Source of the DNA: Chryseobacterium caseinilyticum
GTDB lineage: Bacteria > Bacteroidota > Bacteroidia > Flavobacteriales > Weeksellaceae
Direction of reading: 5' to 3'
Assembly: GCF_014837145.1 (NCBI RefSeq)
Contig: NZ_JACYFS010000009.1
Span: forward strand, 57,855 to 121,854
DNA length: 64,000 nucleotides
Both the position numbers and the translations under genes were made by a program. The stretch's first letter is position 1. Every line of letters begins with the position of its first letter. Positions 25,474-34,284 of this stretch are shown here, one piece after another. The notes under the pieces are model-generated. The model saw nothing but the letters and a program-made list of their open reading frames with translations, made no database searches and was not told the DNA's origin.

Positions 25474-25856
25474 AAAGGGGGTTAATTTTAATTTTAATCT
25501 CGCTGCTGTCCTGTCAGAGTAATGACAACATGACTATTATCGGCAGTTGGCAACTCAACGGATCCAGATATGGAACCGGAGCAGAGATAATTTCACATGA
25601 AATTGATTCGGAAATTGTAATTAAGTTTGAGAAAAACGGAAATTACAGAGAGTATACAAATGGGAAGCAGATTTCTGATCGATATTTTATTAACAATAAA
25701 GATTTTCTGGTTTTGCTTAATTCTAAAACGAAAGACAGTATCTTTTACTCTTATCAAATTAAAGGAAATAAATTAATTCTGGATGAGGTGGATAAAAATG
25801 GCAGTTTTATGTGTGACGAAGGCTGCTCATCATTCTATAAAAGACTCGAAGAATAA
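25470..25856 (+). CDS. Small lipoprotein, lipocalin-like
   Basis: A 128-residue lipoprotein: MKRGLILILISLLSC with Cys at residue 15. The opening IIGSWQLNGSRYGTG followed by FEKNGNYREYTNGKQISDRYFINN and a final CDEGCSSFYKRL is like lipocalin-type (DUF4923/lipocalin-like) small proteins of Bacteroidota. A CDEGC motif near the end may form a disulfide. It overlaps the upstream hydrolase gene by 4 bases and should be made with it. Confidence 0.75.
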   Translation: MKRGLILILISLLSCQSNDNMTIIGSWQLNGSRYGTGAEIISHEIDSEIVIKFEKNGNYREYTNGKQISDRYFINNKDFLVLLNSKTKDSIFYSYQIKGNKLILDEVDKNGSFMCDEGCSSFYKRLEE

Positions 25857-25873
25857 AAACGACTAAAATAAAA

Positions 25874-25897
25874 GAGACGCAGTAAAAACCACGCCTC
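25874..25897 (-). terminator. Terminator of cstA
   Basis: GAGGCG and CGTCTC (minus strand) pair with one G-U pair around a T-rich loop, followed on the minus strand by TTTTATTTT. It lies 27 bases beyond the cstA stop. Confidence 0.5.
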
Positions 25898-25923
25898 CCA
25901 TTTATATAGTTTAAAGAAGAAAC

Positions 25924-27765
25924 TTATCTCTCAACCAATTCTTTCACATTCTCACCATAAAAATCGGTGTGCGAAGTCTTCACCTGAAGCAGTTGATACC
26001 ATTTTCTGAATGCACCCACGAAAACCACAAGCATTAAAACCATTGCAACAATCGCTAATGTTGCCAGTAAATATTGCTGTTTTGGAATGTAAATATCCAT
26101 CACCTGAATGTAACCGGCCCAAAATGTAATAATTGCCATAAAAACTCCCGGAATTGCGGAGCAGAGCGCATATTTTCCACGGTTTAACCTGATGAGCATT
26201 GTTGTGCAGACAATCAATCCGCAAGCGGCAAGCAATTGATTACTGATTCCGAAGAGTGGCCAGATGCTGCTTACGTTTCCGGTGAAAACCAGATAACCCC
26301 AGGCAAAAGTGAACAGTAAACTGCTGATGATAATTCCCGGAGTCCAGTTTTTATCATTGAATTTTGGAATGACTGAACCCAGCATTTCCTGCAAAAAGAA
26401 TCTTCCCACTCTCGTACCGGCATCGATTGCGGTTAAAATAAACACTGCTTCAAACATAATCGCGAAGTTGTACCAGTATGCCATCAGCTGATCCATGTAT
26501 GGGATTTTGTTAAAAATGTGCGCCATTCCCACGGCCAGAGAAACCGCACCACCAGTTCTTCCATGCAGATCAATCCCTATCCTTTCTGAGAAATAATCGA
26601 TATCAACGCCATGCAAAGCTGGATTTGCAGCTAAAAATGCATCATACGTTTCTTTTGGAGTGTTGATTGCAAAATAATCTCCCGGCATCAATGTACATGC
26701 GGCGATTAATGCCATCAATGCTACAAAACCTTCCACAAGCATTGCTCCGTAACCTACAAACAGAATTTCTTTCTCTCTGTTCAGCATTTTTGGAGTTGTT
26801 CCTGTGGCAATCACTGCATGAAATCCTGAAATCGCTCCACATGCGATTACAATAAAAATAAAAGGTAAAACCGGACCACCGATAACGGGACCGCCACCAT
26901 TGATAAACTGACTGAGAGCCGGCATTTGAATCGTTGGATGAATCACAATGACACCGATCGCCAACATGATGATCGTTCCGATTTTAAGGTATGTCGAAAG
27001 GTAATCTCTCGGAACCAAAAGCAACCAAACCGGAAGTACTGAAGCTAAAAATCCATATAGAGGAATGGCAATTGAAATCGTTGTAATGTCCCACGTAAAC
27101 ATATTGTTCATGGTTTCATTCTGCATCAGACTGTGTCCGCCAATGATTCCTGCGATCAACAAAACTCCACCCAAAATACTTGCGAAAGTCACAGAGTTTT
27201 TTCTGTAGCGCATAATCAATCCCATGATAATTGCAATCGGCATCGTAATAACCACTGTGAACAGTGACCATGAAGCTTCGTGCATCGCATTGATGCAGGC
27301 TAATGATAATCCTGCCAGTGTCAAAATCAAGATAAATAGAATCGCAAATCCGGCAACAGTTCCGGTCGTTTTACCAATTTCTTTGGATGCGATGGTTGCC
27401 AAACTCTGTCCTTTGTGTCTAACTGAGGCAAAAAGCACCACCATATCGTGAACTCCGCCTCCCAGAACACAGCCGATCAAAATCCAGATCGCACCGGGAA
27501 GATAACCAAATTGTGCTGCCAACACCGGCCCAACCAAAGGTCCAGCCGCTGCAATTGCTGCAAAGTGATGTCCGAAGAGTACATTTTTATTGGTGGCAAC
27601 GTAATCTTTTCCGTCAGCAAATTCTACTGCCGGCGTCGTGTTTTTGTCATTTAAACGAAGAACTTTGTTCGCCAGGAAAATTCCGTAGAAACGGTAGGCT
27701 ATTGCAAAAATGAGCAGTGATGTGAACACCAGAGTCAGTGCATTAATTCCATTTAGAAATTCCAT
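25924..27765 (-). CDS. cstA: Carbon starvation protein CstA, peptide/pyruvate-type transporter
   Basis: A 613-residue inner-membrane protein of the CstA family, with about 16 to 18 hydrophobic helices. Family signatures include the N-terminal YRFYGIFLANKVLRLND, GHHFAAIAAAGPLVGPVLAAQFGYLPG near residue 65-90, and FHAVIATGTTPKMLN near 315. CstA transports peptides or pyruvate under nutrient shortage. Unlike E. coli CstA, this copy has no adjacent YbdD-like gene. The 240-base upstream gap has a -7 element TAACTTTG at 27888-27895, giving a leader of about 120 bases that could hold control signals. Confidence 0.93.
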   Translation of the reverse strand: MEFLNGINALTLVFTSLLIFAIAYRFYGIFLANKVLRLNDKNTTPAVEFADGKDYVATNKNVLFGHHFAAIAAAGPLVGPVLAAQFGYLPGAIWILIGCVLGGGVHDMVVLFASVRHKGQSLATIASKEIGKTTGTVAGFAILFILILTLAGLSLACINAMHEASWSLFTVVITMPIAIIMGLIMRYRKNSVTFASILGGVLLIAGIIGGHSLMQNETMNNMFTWDITTISIAIPLYGFLASVLPVWLLLVPRDYLSTYLKIGTIIMLAIGVIVIHPTIQMPALSQFINGGGPVIGGPVLPFIFIVIACGAISGFHAVIATGTTPKMLNREKEILFVGYGAMLVEGFVALMALIAACTLMPGDYFAINTPKETYDAFLAANPALHGVDIDYFSERIGIDLHGRTGGAVSLAVGMAHIFNKIPYMDQLMAYWYNFAIMFEAVFILTAIDAGTRVGRFFLQEMLGSVIPKFNDKNWTPGIIISSLLFTFAWGYLVFTGNVSSIWPLFGISNQLLAACGLIVCTTMLIRLNRGKYALCSAIPGVFMAIITFWAGYIQVMDIYIPKQQYLLATLAIVAMVLMLVVFVGAFRKWYQLLQVKTSHTDFYGENVKELVER

Positions 27766-27887
27766 ATCATTTCGATTTTATGTGAATAAATAGTTAGGGT
27801 TTCTGCTTATTTATTAATGATAATGTAAGCATTTGGCCAAGGTACTTATTTTCTATATAAAACGAATCAATATGTATAGCAATTTAG

Positions 27888-27895
27888 CAAAGTTA
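27888..27895 (-). promoter_or_regulatory. Possible -7 promoter element of cstA
   Basis: TAACTTTG on the minus strand matches TAnnTTTG. It lies about 123 bases upstream of the cstA ATG, implying a long leader. There is no matching -33 element. Confidence 0.3.
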
Positions 27896-28006
27896 TATAT
27901 TAAATTGAGCGATGTTTATATTAAATTAATGATTTACAGATATTTAAATTATTGCTTCTTTTTGAAAAATACAGTTTCATAATCCTGAAATCACTGATGT
28001 GTAATT

Positions 28007-29005
28007 TTACTTTTTTTGAGATACCATAAAATCCACCATCACAGTATTAAGCTCTTCCTGATAAGCTTTGTCGGTATCTTTAAAACCGTGATTTCCTTTT
28101 TTCACCACAATCAATTGATGCATTGTATCAGTTTTATTCAACATTTTATTTAACCGCTTTGAATGTCTGATGGGTGCAATCTTGTCTTTATCACCGTGAA
28201 GTATTAAGGTAGGAACGGTATTTTGAGTGTAATTTATTGGTGAAATGGTTTTACAGAACTCAATCACTTTTCTTCTTTCGGTATTAACGTCATAACCCGT
28301 CATTCCTTTTGCAATTTTTGTTCTGATGTCAATGATTTTTTTTGAAATTAAACCAACGATAAATAATAAAGGTTTGGGAGCTCTGGTGTGCAGAAGTCGG
28401 TTCATATCAGTCGGTCCGAAATTGTCAACCACATAGTTTACTCTGCCCGAATATTTCGAAAGCTCCTGATCTCCCACAAATTCACTGTCAGGCGTGTACG
28501 CTGAAAGAAGCGAAAGGTGTGCTCCCGCAGAAACGCCCCAATAGCCAATATTTTCTCCGTCAAAACCATACTGATCTGCATTTTTTCTTACCCATCTCAC
28601 AGCATCTTTAGAATCTTCAATCGGTCCAGGAAAATGCACATCATCACTCACCAAACGGTAATTGACACTTAAAACGGCAAAGTTTTTTTCTGTCAGTTTT
28701 AAAATCGTCTGCTCGACATAATTATCCGGAGCGATAACTTTATCACCCATTGCCCAAGCGCCGCCATGCAGAAAAATAACAACCGGTAGTTTTTCCTCTG
28801 CGGAGTTTTTCGGTCTGTACATATCCAGTTTCAGATCTTTCCCCTGACCGTCTTTTTTGTAAGTGATATTTTCGGAGACGGCAGTTTTTTCCTGAAGTAA
28901 AGGACTCTTTTTGGTCTGTGAAAAAAGGGATGCTGAAAAAAAGAAAATAAAAAACAGGTTTATAAAAAACCTGCTGATATTTGTATTGCTGATGGATGAA
29001 TTCAT
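28007..29005 (-). CDS. Exported alpha/beta hydrolase
   Basis: A 332-residue secreted hydrolase with a signal segment (NISRFFINLFFIFFFSASLFSQ). Motifs of the BD-FAE/carboxylesterase type are seen: oxyanion hole LHGGAWAMGDK, nucleophile GVSAGAH, acid in HGDKDKIAP and catalytic His in KGNHGFKDTDKA. It is 22 bases from the HipA/DUF3037 pair on the same strand. The start is taken at 29005; an in-frame ATG three codons earlier is possible. Confidence 0.88.
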   Translation of the reverse strand: MNSSISNTNISRFFINLFFIFFFSASLFSQTKKSPLLQEKTAVSENITYKKDGQGKDLKLDMYRPKNSAEEKLPVVIFLHGGAWAMGDKVIAPDNYVEQTILKLTEKNFAVLSVNYRLVSDDVHFPGPIEDSKDAVRWVRKNADQYGFDGENIGYWGVSAGAHLSLLSAYTPDSEFVGDQELSKYSGRVNYVVDNFGPTDMNRLLHTRAPKPLLFIVGLISKKIIDIRTKIAKGMTGYDVNTERRKVIEFCKTISPINYTQNTVPTLILHGDKDKIAPIRHSKRLNKMLNKTDTMHQLIVVKKGNHGFKDTDKAYQEELNTVMVDFMVSQKK

Positions 29006-29027
29006 AAAGTACATTTGATGAGGTGTG

Positions 29028-29411
29028 TTATTTTACCAACTCGTCAAAAAGTTTACCAAAAGTCTTTTCCAAATCCTTAGATTTTCCCGGATGAGGTCTT
29101 GAAGTCTGCACTACAGCACTTCTCACGGCAGTCAGCCATCTGAATCTGTCTGGAATTTCCAAAAGGGCAATCGGGCCACCATCTTTTTTTCCTTCCGCAA
29201 TATTTTTAAAACTTTCCAGATTGTTGATGATGTCGTCGTAATCCAGTTTGCTTTTAATCAGTTTGAATTTATCGGGACACAAATAAAAATCCACTTTAAT
29301 AAATTTTTCTCTTTTCGAAAACATCACCAGTCCGATGTTGAAAAATTCTTCTCTCTCAACCTTGGGCACCAGGCGTATAACGGCGTATTCGTATATTTTA
29401 TCCTCTTGCAT
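29028..29411 (-). CDS. DUF3037 family protein, partner of HipA-like kinase
   Basis: A 127-residue protein of the DUF3037 family: MQEDKIYEYAVIRLVPKVEREEFFNIGLVMFSKREKFIKVDFYLCPDKFKLI and VRSAVVQTSRPHPGKSKDLE are the diagnostic segments. It has no signal peptide. Its start overlaps the stop of the HipA-like kinase gene by 14 bases, so translation is coupled and the two products probably work together. What DUF3037 does is not known to me. Confidence 0.88.
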   Translation of the reverse strand: MQEDKIYEYAVIRLVPKVEREEFFNIGLVMFSKREKFIKVDFYLCPDKFKLIKSKLDYDDIINNLESFKNIAEGKKDGGPIALLEIPDRFRWLTAVRSAVVQTSRPHPGKSKDLEKTFGKLFDELVK

Positions 29412-30171
29412 TTTTGGCTTCGTTTACAAAGATTTGTGAATTTTCAAGACGGGTTTTCAGGAAGTTAAAATACACTTCACGTATTTCATCCGGACTTTCT
29501 TCAGCATCATTCCAGTGCAGCCAGTCTTGAGGAATTAAATTGACAATCTCTCTGAAAAGATGCTCATTTAAAACTTCATGCGCAAACTTATCAGCCTCAT
29601 CCAATTGTGTTGCTTGTGGAAGCAGAACGTGATCTTTCACATATTTAAACGGCGTTTTTGCCGCAGTATCAAAATTCTGCCAGGAATGATGAAAGTAAAA
29701 TGAGGCTCCGTTGTCGATGATCCACAATTCTTTATGCCACATCAGAAGATTGGTATTCTTAAAAGTACGGTCAATATTGGTGATAAAAGCATCGAGCCAG
29801 ACAATTTTTGAAGCCAAAAGAGGATCAACTTTTATACTTGAATCAAACGCAATCGACTCTGATAAATAATGTAAACCCAAATTCAAACCTTCAGAATTCT
29901 TCAGTAAATCCTGAATTTCTTCATCAGCTTCTGTTCTTCCGAAATCGACATCGAGGTTGGCAAAAACCAGTTCAGGGATTTTTAAACCTAAAGCTTCCGT
30001 AATCTTTCCACCGAGGAGTTCAGAAATCAACATTTTCACACCGTGACCGGCACCACGGAATTTCAAAACATATTTAAAATCATCATCAGCCTCTGCCAAA
30101 GCAGGAAGCGAACCACCTTCCCGAAGCGGAAGAATGTAACGCTGCACGGTAACCGTTCTTAAATCCAACAT
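29398..30171 (-). CDS. HipA-like kinase family protein
   Basis: A 257-residue protein related to the HipA kinase fold, without the N-terminal HipA domain of the persistence toxin. Seen are the phosphate-contacting YVLKFRGAGHGVKMLISELL near residues 30-50, the catalytic-loop block AFITNIDRTFKNTNLLMW (like N-x-D-R...N of HipA) near 130, and the metal-binding segment IIDNGASFYFHH near 155. No HipB-like antitoxin gene is nearby. The partner is DUF3037. A TATTTTTG box ends 4 bases before the ATG. The target is unknown. Confidence 0.85.
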   Translation of the reverse strand: MLDLRTVTVQRYILPLREGGSLPALAEADDDFKYVLKFRGAGHGVKMLISELLGGKITEALGLKIPELVFANLDVDFGRTEADEEIQDLLKNSEGLNLGLHYLSESIAFDSSIKVDPLLASKIVWLDAFITNIDRTFKNTNLLMWHKELWIIDNGASFYFHHSWQNFDTAAKTPFKYVKDHVLLPQATQLDEADKFAHEVLNEHLFREIVNLIPQDWLHWNDAEESPDEIREVYFNFLKTRLENSQIFVNEAKNARG

Positions 30172-30175
30172 AACG

Positions 30176-30183
30176 CAAAAATA
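30176..30183 (-). promoter_or_regulatory. -7 promoter element of the HipA-like/DUF3037 operon
   Basis: TATTTTTG on the minus strand ends 4 bases before the ATG at 30171. As with recR and the ABC ATPase gene, this implies a leaderless or near-leaderless transcript. Confidence 0.4.
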
Positions 30184-30342
30184 AGGTTTTCCTTTGTGTT
30201 TAATTCTATTTGTGCTATTTTTAGGTTTAAAATTTGTTTAATTTAAAATCTTTTACACAAAGAATCAATTGATTCGGCAGTCTTAAATTAGTTTAAAAAA
30301 CGGTGTGATCAGCTGAATCTGACGAAATTAAAATTAAAAAAA

Positions 30343-31200
30343 ATGAAAGTTACAGTACAGAAAAATACAGTCATTTCAAATCCTGAAACCAGAAATTTTC
30401 TTGCAGACGCTTATTATCCGGAAACAGAAAACAAACTTCCTCTTGTGATTTTCGTGCACGGTTACAAAGGCTACAAAGACTGGGGCGCATGGAATCTGAT
30501 GGCGGAAAGGTTTGCACAGGCCGGATTTTATTTCGTTAAATTCAATTTTTCCCACAATGGAACAACCGTAGAAAACCCGCATGATTTCGACGATTTGGAA
30601 GCTTTTGGAAACAATAATTATTCAAAAGAACTTTCAGATCTTAATGTTGTAATCAATCATTTTTCAAACGAACCTCAGGTAGACAAAAATAAAATTGTTC
30701 TCATCGGTCACAGCCGTGGTGGCGGAATTTCAATTATTAAAACCGCTGAAGACATCAGAATTCATGGTCTAATAACATTGGCAAGTATAGATTCCCTGGA
30801 AAGATTCCCGAAGAATAACGCATTTGAAAACTGGAAAAAAGAAGGTGTATATTTCATAGAAAACGGCAGAACCAAACAGCAAATGCCGCATTATTACCAG
30901 TTCTTCGAAGATTTTGAAAACAACTTTCACCGTTTTGATGTTGAGAGATGTATGGAAATGGCCAAAGCACATGTTCTGGTTGTTCATGGCACCGACGACG
31001 AATCTGTATCTTCAAAAAATTCAGACCATCTTCATCTTTTAAACCCCAATTCTGAACTTTTTCTGGTTGAAAACGCAAACCATACTTTTTGCGCAAAAGA
31101 ACCATGGAAAGAAGATTTTATGCCGTACGAACTTTCACTGGTCACAGAAAAATGTATTGATTTTTTGAATGAAAAAATTGTGAATGAAGATTTTGAATAA
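30343..31200 (+). CDS. Cytoplasmic alpha/beta hydrolase (dienelactone hydrolase-like)
   Basis: A 285-residue hydrolase without a signal peptide. VIFVHGYKGYKDWG forms the oxyanion region near residue 35-48, GHSRGGG near 126-132 carries the nucleophile Ser, VVHGTDDESVS gives the acid, and NHTFCAKEPW the catalytic His. An unusual feature is the Cys right after HTF. Substrate is unknown; it resembles cytosolic esterases that act on small esters or lactones. A terminator at 31331-31364 lies between it and the converging ferredoxin gene. Confidence 0.88.
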   Translation: MKVTVQKNTVISNPETRNFLADAYYPETENKLPLVIFVHGYKGYKDWGAWNLMAERFAQAGFYFVKFNFSHNGTTVENPHDFDDLEAFGNNNYSKELSDLNVVINHFSNEPQVDKNKIVLIGHSRGGGISIIKTAEDIRIHGLITLASIDSLERFPKNNAFENWKKEGVYFIENGRTKQQMPHYYQFFEDFENNFHRFDVERCMEMAKAHVLVVHGTDDESVSSKNSDHLHLLNPNSELFLVENANHTFCAKEPWKEDFMPYELSLVTEKCIDFLNEKIVNEDFE

Positions 31201-31330
31201 ATTACTTCAGTGCCTGTTTTAAATTAATGGCAAATCAGGAGTTATTCGTTTGAAAACTGGATGATTATTATTTAGCTATGAAATTTTCATTTTTTTAACG
31301 TCCATGCATTCAATTAAATAAAGACAAAAC

Positions 31331-31364
31331 AAAACTCCCAAAGAAAAAATCTTCGGGAGTTTTT
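31331..31364. terminator. Bidirectional terminator between hydrolase and ferredoxin genes
   Basis: AAAACTCCC and GGGAGTTTTT pair over the loop; A- and T-runs permit use on both strands. Nearly identical to the hairpin at 10006-10039. Confidence 0.7.
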
Positions 31365-31383
31365 ATATGATTTAAATAAAATT

Positions 31384-31713
31384 TTAAGGATAAGGCGCAA
31401 TTGCCACTTCAAGACCTTCCATTTCCATAGACATGTGCAATTGGCAACCCAATCTGCTGTTGCTCTCAACGTGATAGGCTTCCCCCAACATCGCATCTTC
31501 TTCATCACCCATTGGTTCCAGCCCCGGATCGTTGATTACGTAAACCTGACAGGAAGCACACATTGCCATTCCGCCGCAAACACCTATGGTTCCTTCCTCC
31601 GCCAATTCATACGAACGGATAATTTCCATCAGGTTCATCGACATATCTGTGGGTGCAACAATCTCGTGTGTAAAACCTTCCCTATCGGTAATTTTAATAT
31701 TAATATCTGACAT
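31384..31713 (-). CDS. 2Fe-2S ferredoxin, adrenodoxin type
   Basis: A 109-residue ferredoxin. Cysteines C46, C52, C55 and C90 give the C-x5-C-x2-C-x34-C pattern of the adrenodoxin/vertebrate type 2Fe-2S cluster (GVCGGMAMCASCQVYV and RLGCQLH). It is an electron carrier in the cytoplasm. The gene begins 12 bases after the ferredoxin reductase on the minus strand, so the two form one redox pair. A TAATTTTG -7-like box overlaps the reductase stop codon (31721-31728), so separate transcription is also possible. Confidence 0.93.
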   Translation of the reverse strand: MSDINIKITDREGFTHEIVAPTDMSMNLMEIIRSYELAEEGTIGVCGGMAMCASCQVYVINDPGLEPMGDEEDAMLGEAYHVESNSRLGCQLHMSMEMEGLEVAIAPYP

Positions 31714-31725
31714 AATTCCGCAAAA

Positions 31726-32781
31726 TTAGTCAATTTTTTTCACAACCGCTTTTTCTGCTTCTTTTCTTGAACCGTCGAAACCGTCCACTCCGCTTACAGT
31801 TGTATATTTTAAAACGAATTTCTTACCCGGATTCAGTCTGTTGTAGACACTCTGACACATTAAAGTTGCTTCGTGGAAACCACAAAGAATCAACTTCAGT
31901 TTCCCAGGATAAGTATTGATATCTCCGATCGCATAAATTCCTTCGATGTTGGTCTGATAGTCTAATGCGTTATTTACGACAATTGCGTTTTTCTCAATAT
32001 TTAAACCCCACTGAGCAATTTCGCCCAGTTTCGGCGTTAAACCGAATAAAGGAATAAAATAATCTGTTTCGATATCAAAAGGTTCCTGTCCGTCAACAGC
32101 AACCGTGATGGCTTCAACTTTTCCATCACCTTTGATTGCGGTAACTTCAGCTGGAGTAATCAATTTAATTTTACCCTGATTCTTCAAATCCTGAACTTTC
32201 TCTACAGAATCCAAAGCTCCACGGAATTCATTTCTTCTGTGAATCAAAGTTACTTCACTTGCAACATTGGATAAGAAAACGCTCCAGTCAAGTGCAGAAT
32301 CTCCTCCTCCGGCAATTACTACTTTTTTGTTTCTGAAATGCTCAGGTTCTTTTACGAAATATTCAAGACCTTTTTCTTCATAATCTGCAACATTATCCAT
32401 CGTAGGTTTTCTGGGCTCAAAAGTTCCCAATCCACCGGCAATGGCAATTGCTTTACATCTGTGAACAGTTCCTTTGTTGGTAATTACTTCAAACCATTCG
32501 TCATCAACTTTCGTATATGAAATTGCTGTTTCACCCAAAGTAAAACCCGGCTGAAACTGCTTGATCTGCTCCATTAAATTATCAACCAGTTCACCTGCAT
32601 TTACAGATGGATAACCCGGAATATCGAAAATAGGTTTTTTAGGATAAAGCTCTGCCAACTGACCGCCCGGCTGAGGAAGTGCATCGATGATGTGACATTT
32701 CATTTTTAGCAAACCAGCTTCAAAAACGGCAAAAAGTCCTGTTGGACCTGCTCCTATGATCAATATATCTGTAGTTATCAT
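31726..32781 (-). CDS. Ferredoxin-NADP(+) reductase, thioredoxin reductase-like
   Basis: A 351-residue FAD enzyme of the YumC/FNR2 type. The FAD-binding Rossmann motif GAGPTG is at residues 10-15 and the NADP motif GGGDSALD near 160-167. PQPGGQLAELYPKKPIFDIPGYP follows the first domain as expected, and GIYAIGDINTYPGKLKLILCGFHEATLM marks the second FAD-binding part. Unlike thioredoxin reductase there is no CxxC active site. It should transfer electrons between NADPH and the ferredoxin encoded immediately downstream. Confidence 0.93.
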   Translation of the reverse strand: MITTDILIIGAGPTGLFAVFEAGLLKMKCHIIDALPQPGGQLAELYPKKPIFDIPGYPSVNAGELVDNLMEQIKQFQPGFTLGETAISYTKVDDEWFEVITNKGTVHRCKAIAIAGGLGTFEPRKPTMDNVADYEEKGLEYFVKEPEHFRNKKVVIAGGGDSALDWSVFLSNVASEVTLIHRRNEFRGALDSVEKVQDLKNQGKIKLITPAEVTAIKGDGKVEAITVAVDGQEPFDIETDYFIPLFGLTPKLGEIAQWGLNIEKNAIVVNNALDYQTNIEGIYAIGDINTYPGKLKLILCGFHEATLMCQSVYNRLNPGKKFVLKYTTVSGVDGFDGSRKEAEKAVVKKID

Positions 32782-32812
32782 ACGTAATAATTTTAAAGAA
32801 AATAATTAGATG

Positions 32813-32820
32813 CAAAAATA
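32813..32820 (-). promoter_or_regulatory. -7 promoter element of the reductase-ferredoxin pair
   Basis: TATTTTTG on the minus strand lies 31 bases before the ATG at 32781. Confidence 0.4.
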
Positions 32821-32898
32821 CAAATTTTAATGCGAAGCATATTTAATTAAGTCTAAATAAAAAACTGAGATTTATCAAACACATAGATACAAAGACCT

Positions 32899-32918
32899 TA
32901 TCTTTGGCAATATTTTTG
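32899..32918 (+). promoter_or_regulatory. Promoter boxes of the DUF3108 gene
   Basis: Two -7-like boxes, TATCTTTG (32899-32906) and TATTTTTG (32911-32918), lie 26 and 14 bases before the ATG at 32933. Either could direct transcription; no clear -33 element is present. Confidence 0.35.
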
Positions 32919-32932
32919 AACCTATAAAGTTT

Positions 32933-33700
32933 ATGAAAAAATTACTAAGCATTATTTCAATTTTTTTACTGAGTTTAACACAGGCTCAGCTCTCTAATAT
33001 CGCTGATGGTGAATCTATTACACTCAGAATTCATTACGGATTTTTAACTGCCGGAAATGCCAATCTTACTACAAAAAAAGGCAATTTCCGTGGCGAACCT
33101 CACCTTTATGTGAGAGGAACAGGTTCTACCACAGGCGCTGTAAAAGCGTTTTTCAAAGTTGAAGATTTATATGAAAGTTATATCAATCTGAAAACTGAAT
33201 TACCCACTTTTTATGTCAGAAATGTGAAAGAAGGCAGCTACAGACAGCATTTTGAAACCAATTTTAATCATTCTAACAATACATTGCTTTTAACAGATAA
33301 GAAAACTCCGGCCAACGGAACGAAAACAATAAAATCTGTAAAAGGGGTTCAGGATATGCTTTCATGTTTTTATTACCTGAGAAGCAGAACGCCGAATGAA
33401 CTTCGGACAGGAGCGGTCATTAATATGAACGTATGGATTGATGACGAGATGTTTCCATTTCAGCTTAAAGTAATGGGTTCTGAAAATCTGAGTACAAAAT
33501 TCGGTAAAATCAACTGTCTGAAAATTATTCCGTCTGTGAAAAGCGGCAGGGTATTTAAAGAGAAAGAAGGTGTGACGATGTGGGTGACCAATGACGCCAA
33601 TCACATTCCTGTCCTTCTAAAAGCCGAGCTAGCTGTAGGATCTTTAAAAGCGAGTCTGGACAGTTATAAAAATGTAAAATATCCATTAAAGTTTAATTAA
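32933..33700 (+). CDS. DUF3108 family secreted protein
   Basis: A 255-residue exported protein, signal MKKLLSIISIFLLSLTQAQ. The mature part matches DUF3108: ESITLRIHYGFLTAGNANLTTKKG, then YVRGTGSTTGAVKAFFKVEDLYESYIN, KGVQDMLSCFYYLRS near residue 140, and the C-terminal VFKEKEGVTMWVTNDANHIPVLLKAELAVGSLKASL. The family is predicted periplasmic with an LolA/LolB-like half-barrel and its function is unknown. A terminator follows at 33719-33753. Confidence 0.9.
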   Translation: MKKLLSIISIFLLSLTQAQLSNIADGESITLRIHYGFLTAGNANLTTKKGNFRGEPHLYVRGTGSTTGAVKAFFKVEDLYESYINLKTELPTFYVRNVKEGSYRQHFETNFNHSNNTLLLTDKKTPANGTKTIKSVKGVQDMLSCFYYLRSRTPNELRTGAVINMNVWIDDEMFPFQLKVMGSENLSTKFGKINCLKIIPSVKSGRVFKEKEGVTMWVTNDANHIPVLLKAELAVGSLKASLDSYKNVKYPLKFN

Positions 33701-33718
33701 ACTTCAGGTCAATAAAGC

Positions 33719-33753
33719 ACAAAAGCCTTCAGAAAATTTCTGAGGGCTTTTGA
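33719..33753 (+). terminator. Terminator of the DUF3108 gene
   Basis: AAAAGCC(TTCAGAAA) and the matching (TTTCTGA)GGGCTTTT pair almost perfectly, with trailing T residues. Confidence 0.8.
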
Positions 33754-33929
33754 TTTATAAAAACTAAACTAAACTGTCGCGGTAAGAAACTGAAACTATT
33801 CATGAAACTTTTAAATTCTTAACCTTCAAAAGCACCTGCCTGCAGGATAAAACCTGCAAACAGACTACTTTGATTGGTTAATCAATTGTGTTTTTTTATA
33901 TAGTTTGTGTTTTTTTCTAAAAAAATTAA

Positions 33930-33970
33930 GTATCAAAACGCAGAGCCTTACGGCTCTGCTGGTATGATAC
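33930..33970. repeat. Two-part hairpin with perfect GCAGAGCC/GGCTCTGC stem
   Basis: The inner stem GCAGAGCC-TTAC-GGCTCTGC is perfect and an outer stem GTATCA/TGATAC extends it, with A-rich and G-rich internal loops. On the minus strand a T-rich run follows the structure, so it could end a minus-strand transcript; no minus-strand gene is seen directly upstream except the regulator gene 490 bases away. Confidence 0.6.
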
Positions 33971-34128
33971 TAGGTGTTTCATCATTTGTGTCTATTCACA
34001 CCAAATCAAAAATTAATATATGAAATAATTTTCTCTACGCCCTGTACTCACCGATAAGATGTGTTTTGTAATTTAAAATATGCAAATCACTTAATCTTAT
34101 CAGGAAACCTTATGTTTACCTAGTTTGT

Positions 34129-34284
34129 ATGAGCACTTTTCTTATGACAAAGATAGGGTGGATTGAAGGTATGAATCAAAAAAAACTTGTAGATATTTAT
34201 CGCAATGCTTGTAGATTTTTTTCTACAAACCGCCCAGTGATTTCACGGTATTTTTATGATAAGGTAATTTTGGAATTAATTTAA
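34129..34284 (+). CDS. Possible small ORF of 51 codons, unsupported
   Basis: ATG at 34129 opens 51 codons ending in TAA at 34284; the protein begins MSTFLMTKIGWIEGMNQKKL and includes CRFFSTNRPVISRYFYDK. No ribosome-binding site, promoter box or family is recognised. It may be chance or a fragment of a lost gene. Confidence 0.15.
   Translation: MSTFLMTKIGWIEGMNQKKLVDIYRNACRFFSTNRPVISRYFYDKVILELI

Noticed and set aside
29398..30171. HipA toxin of a HipBA persistence module
   Set aside because: The N-terminal HipA domain is absent and there is no small helix-turn-helix HipB gene next to it.
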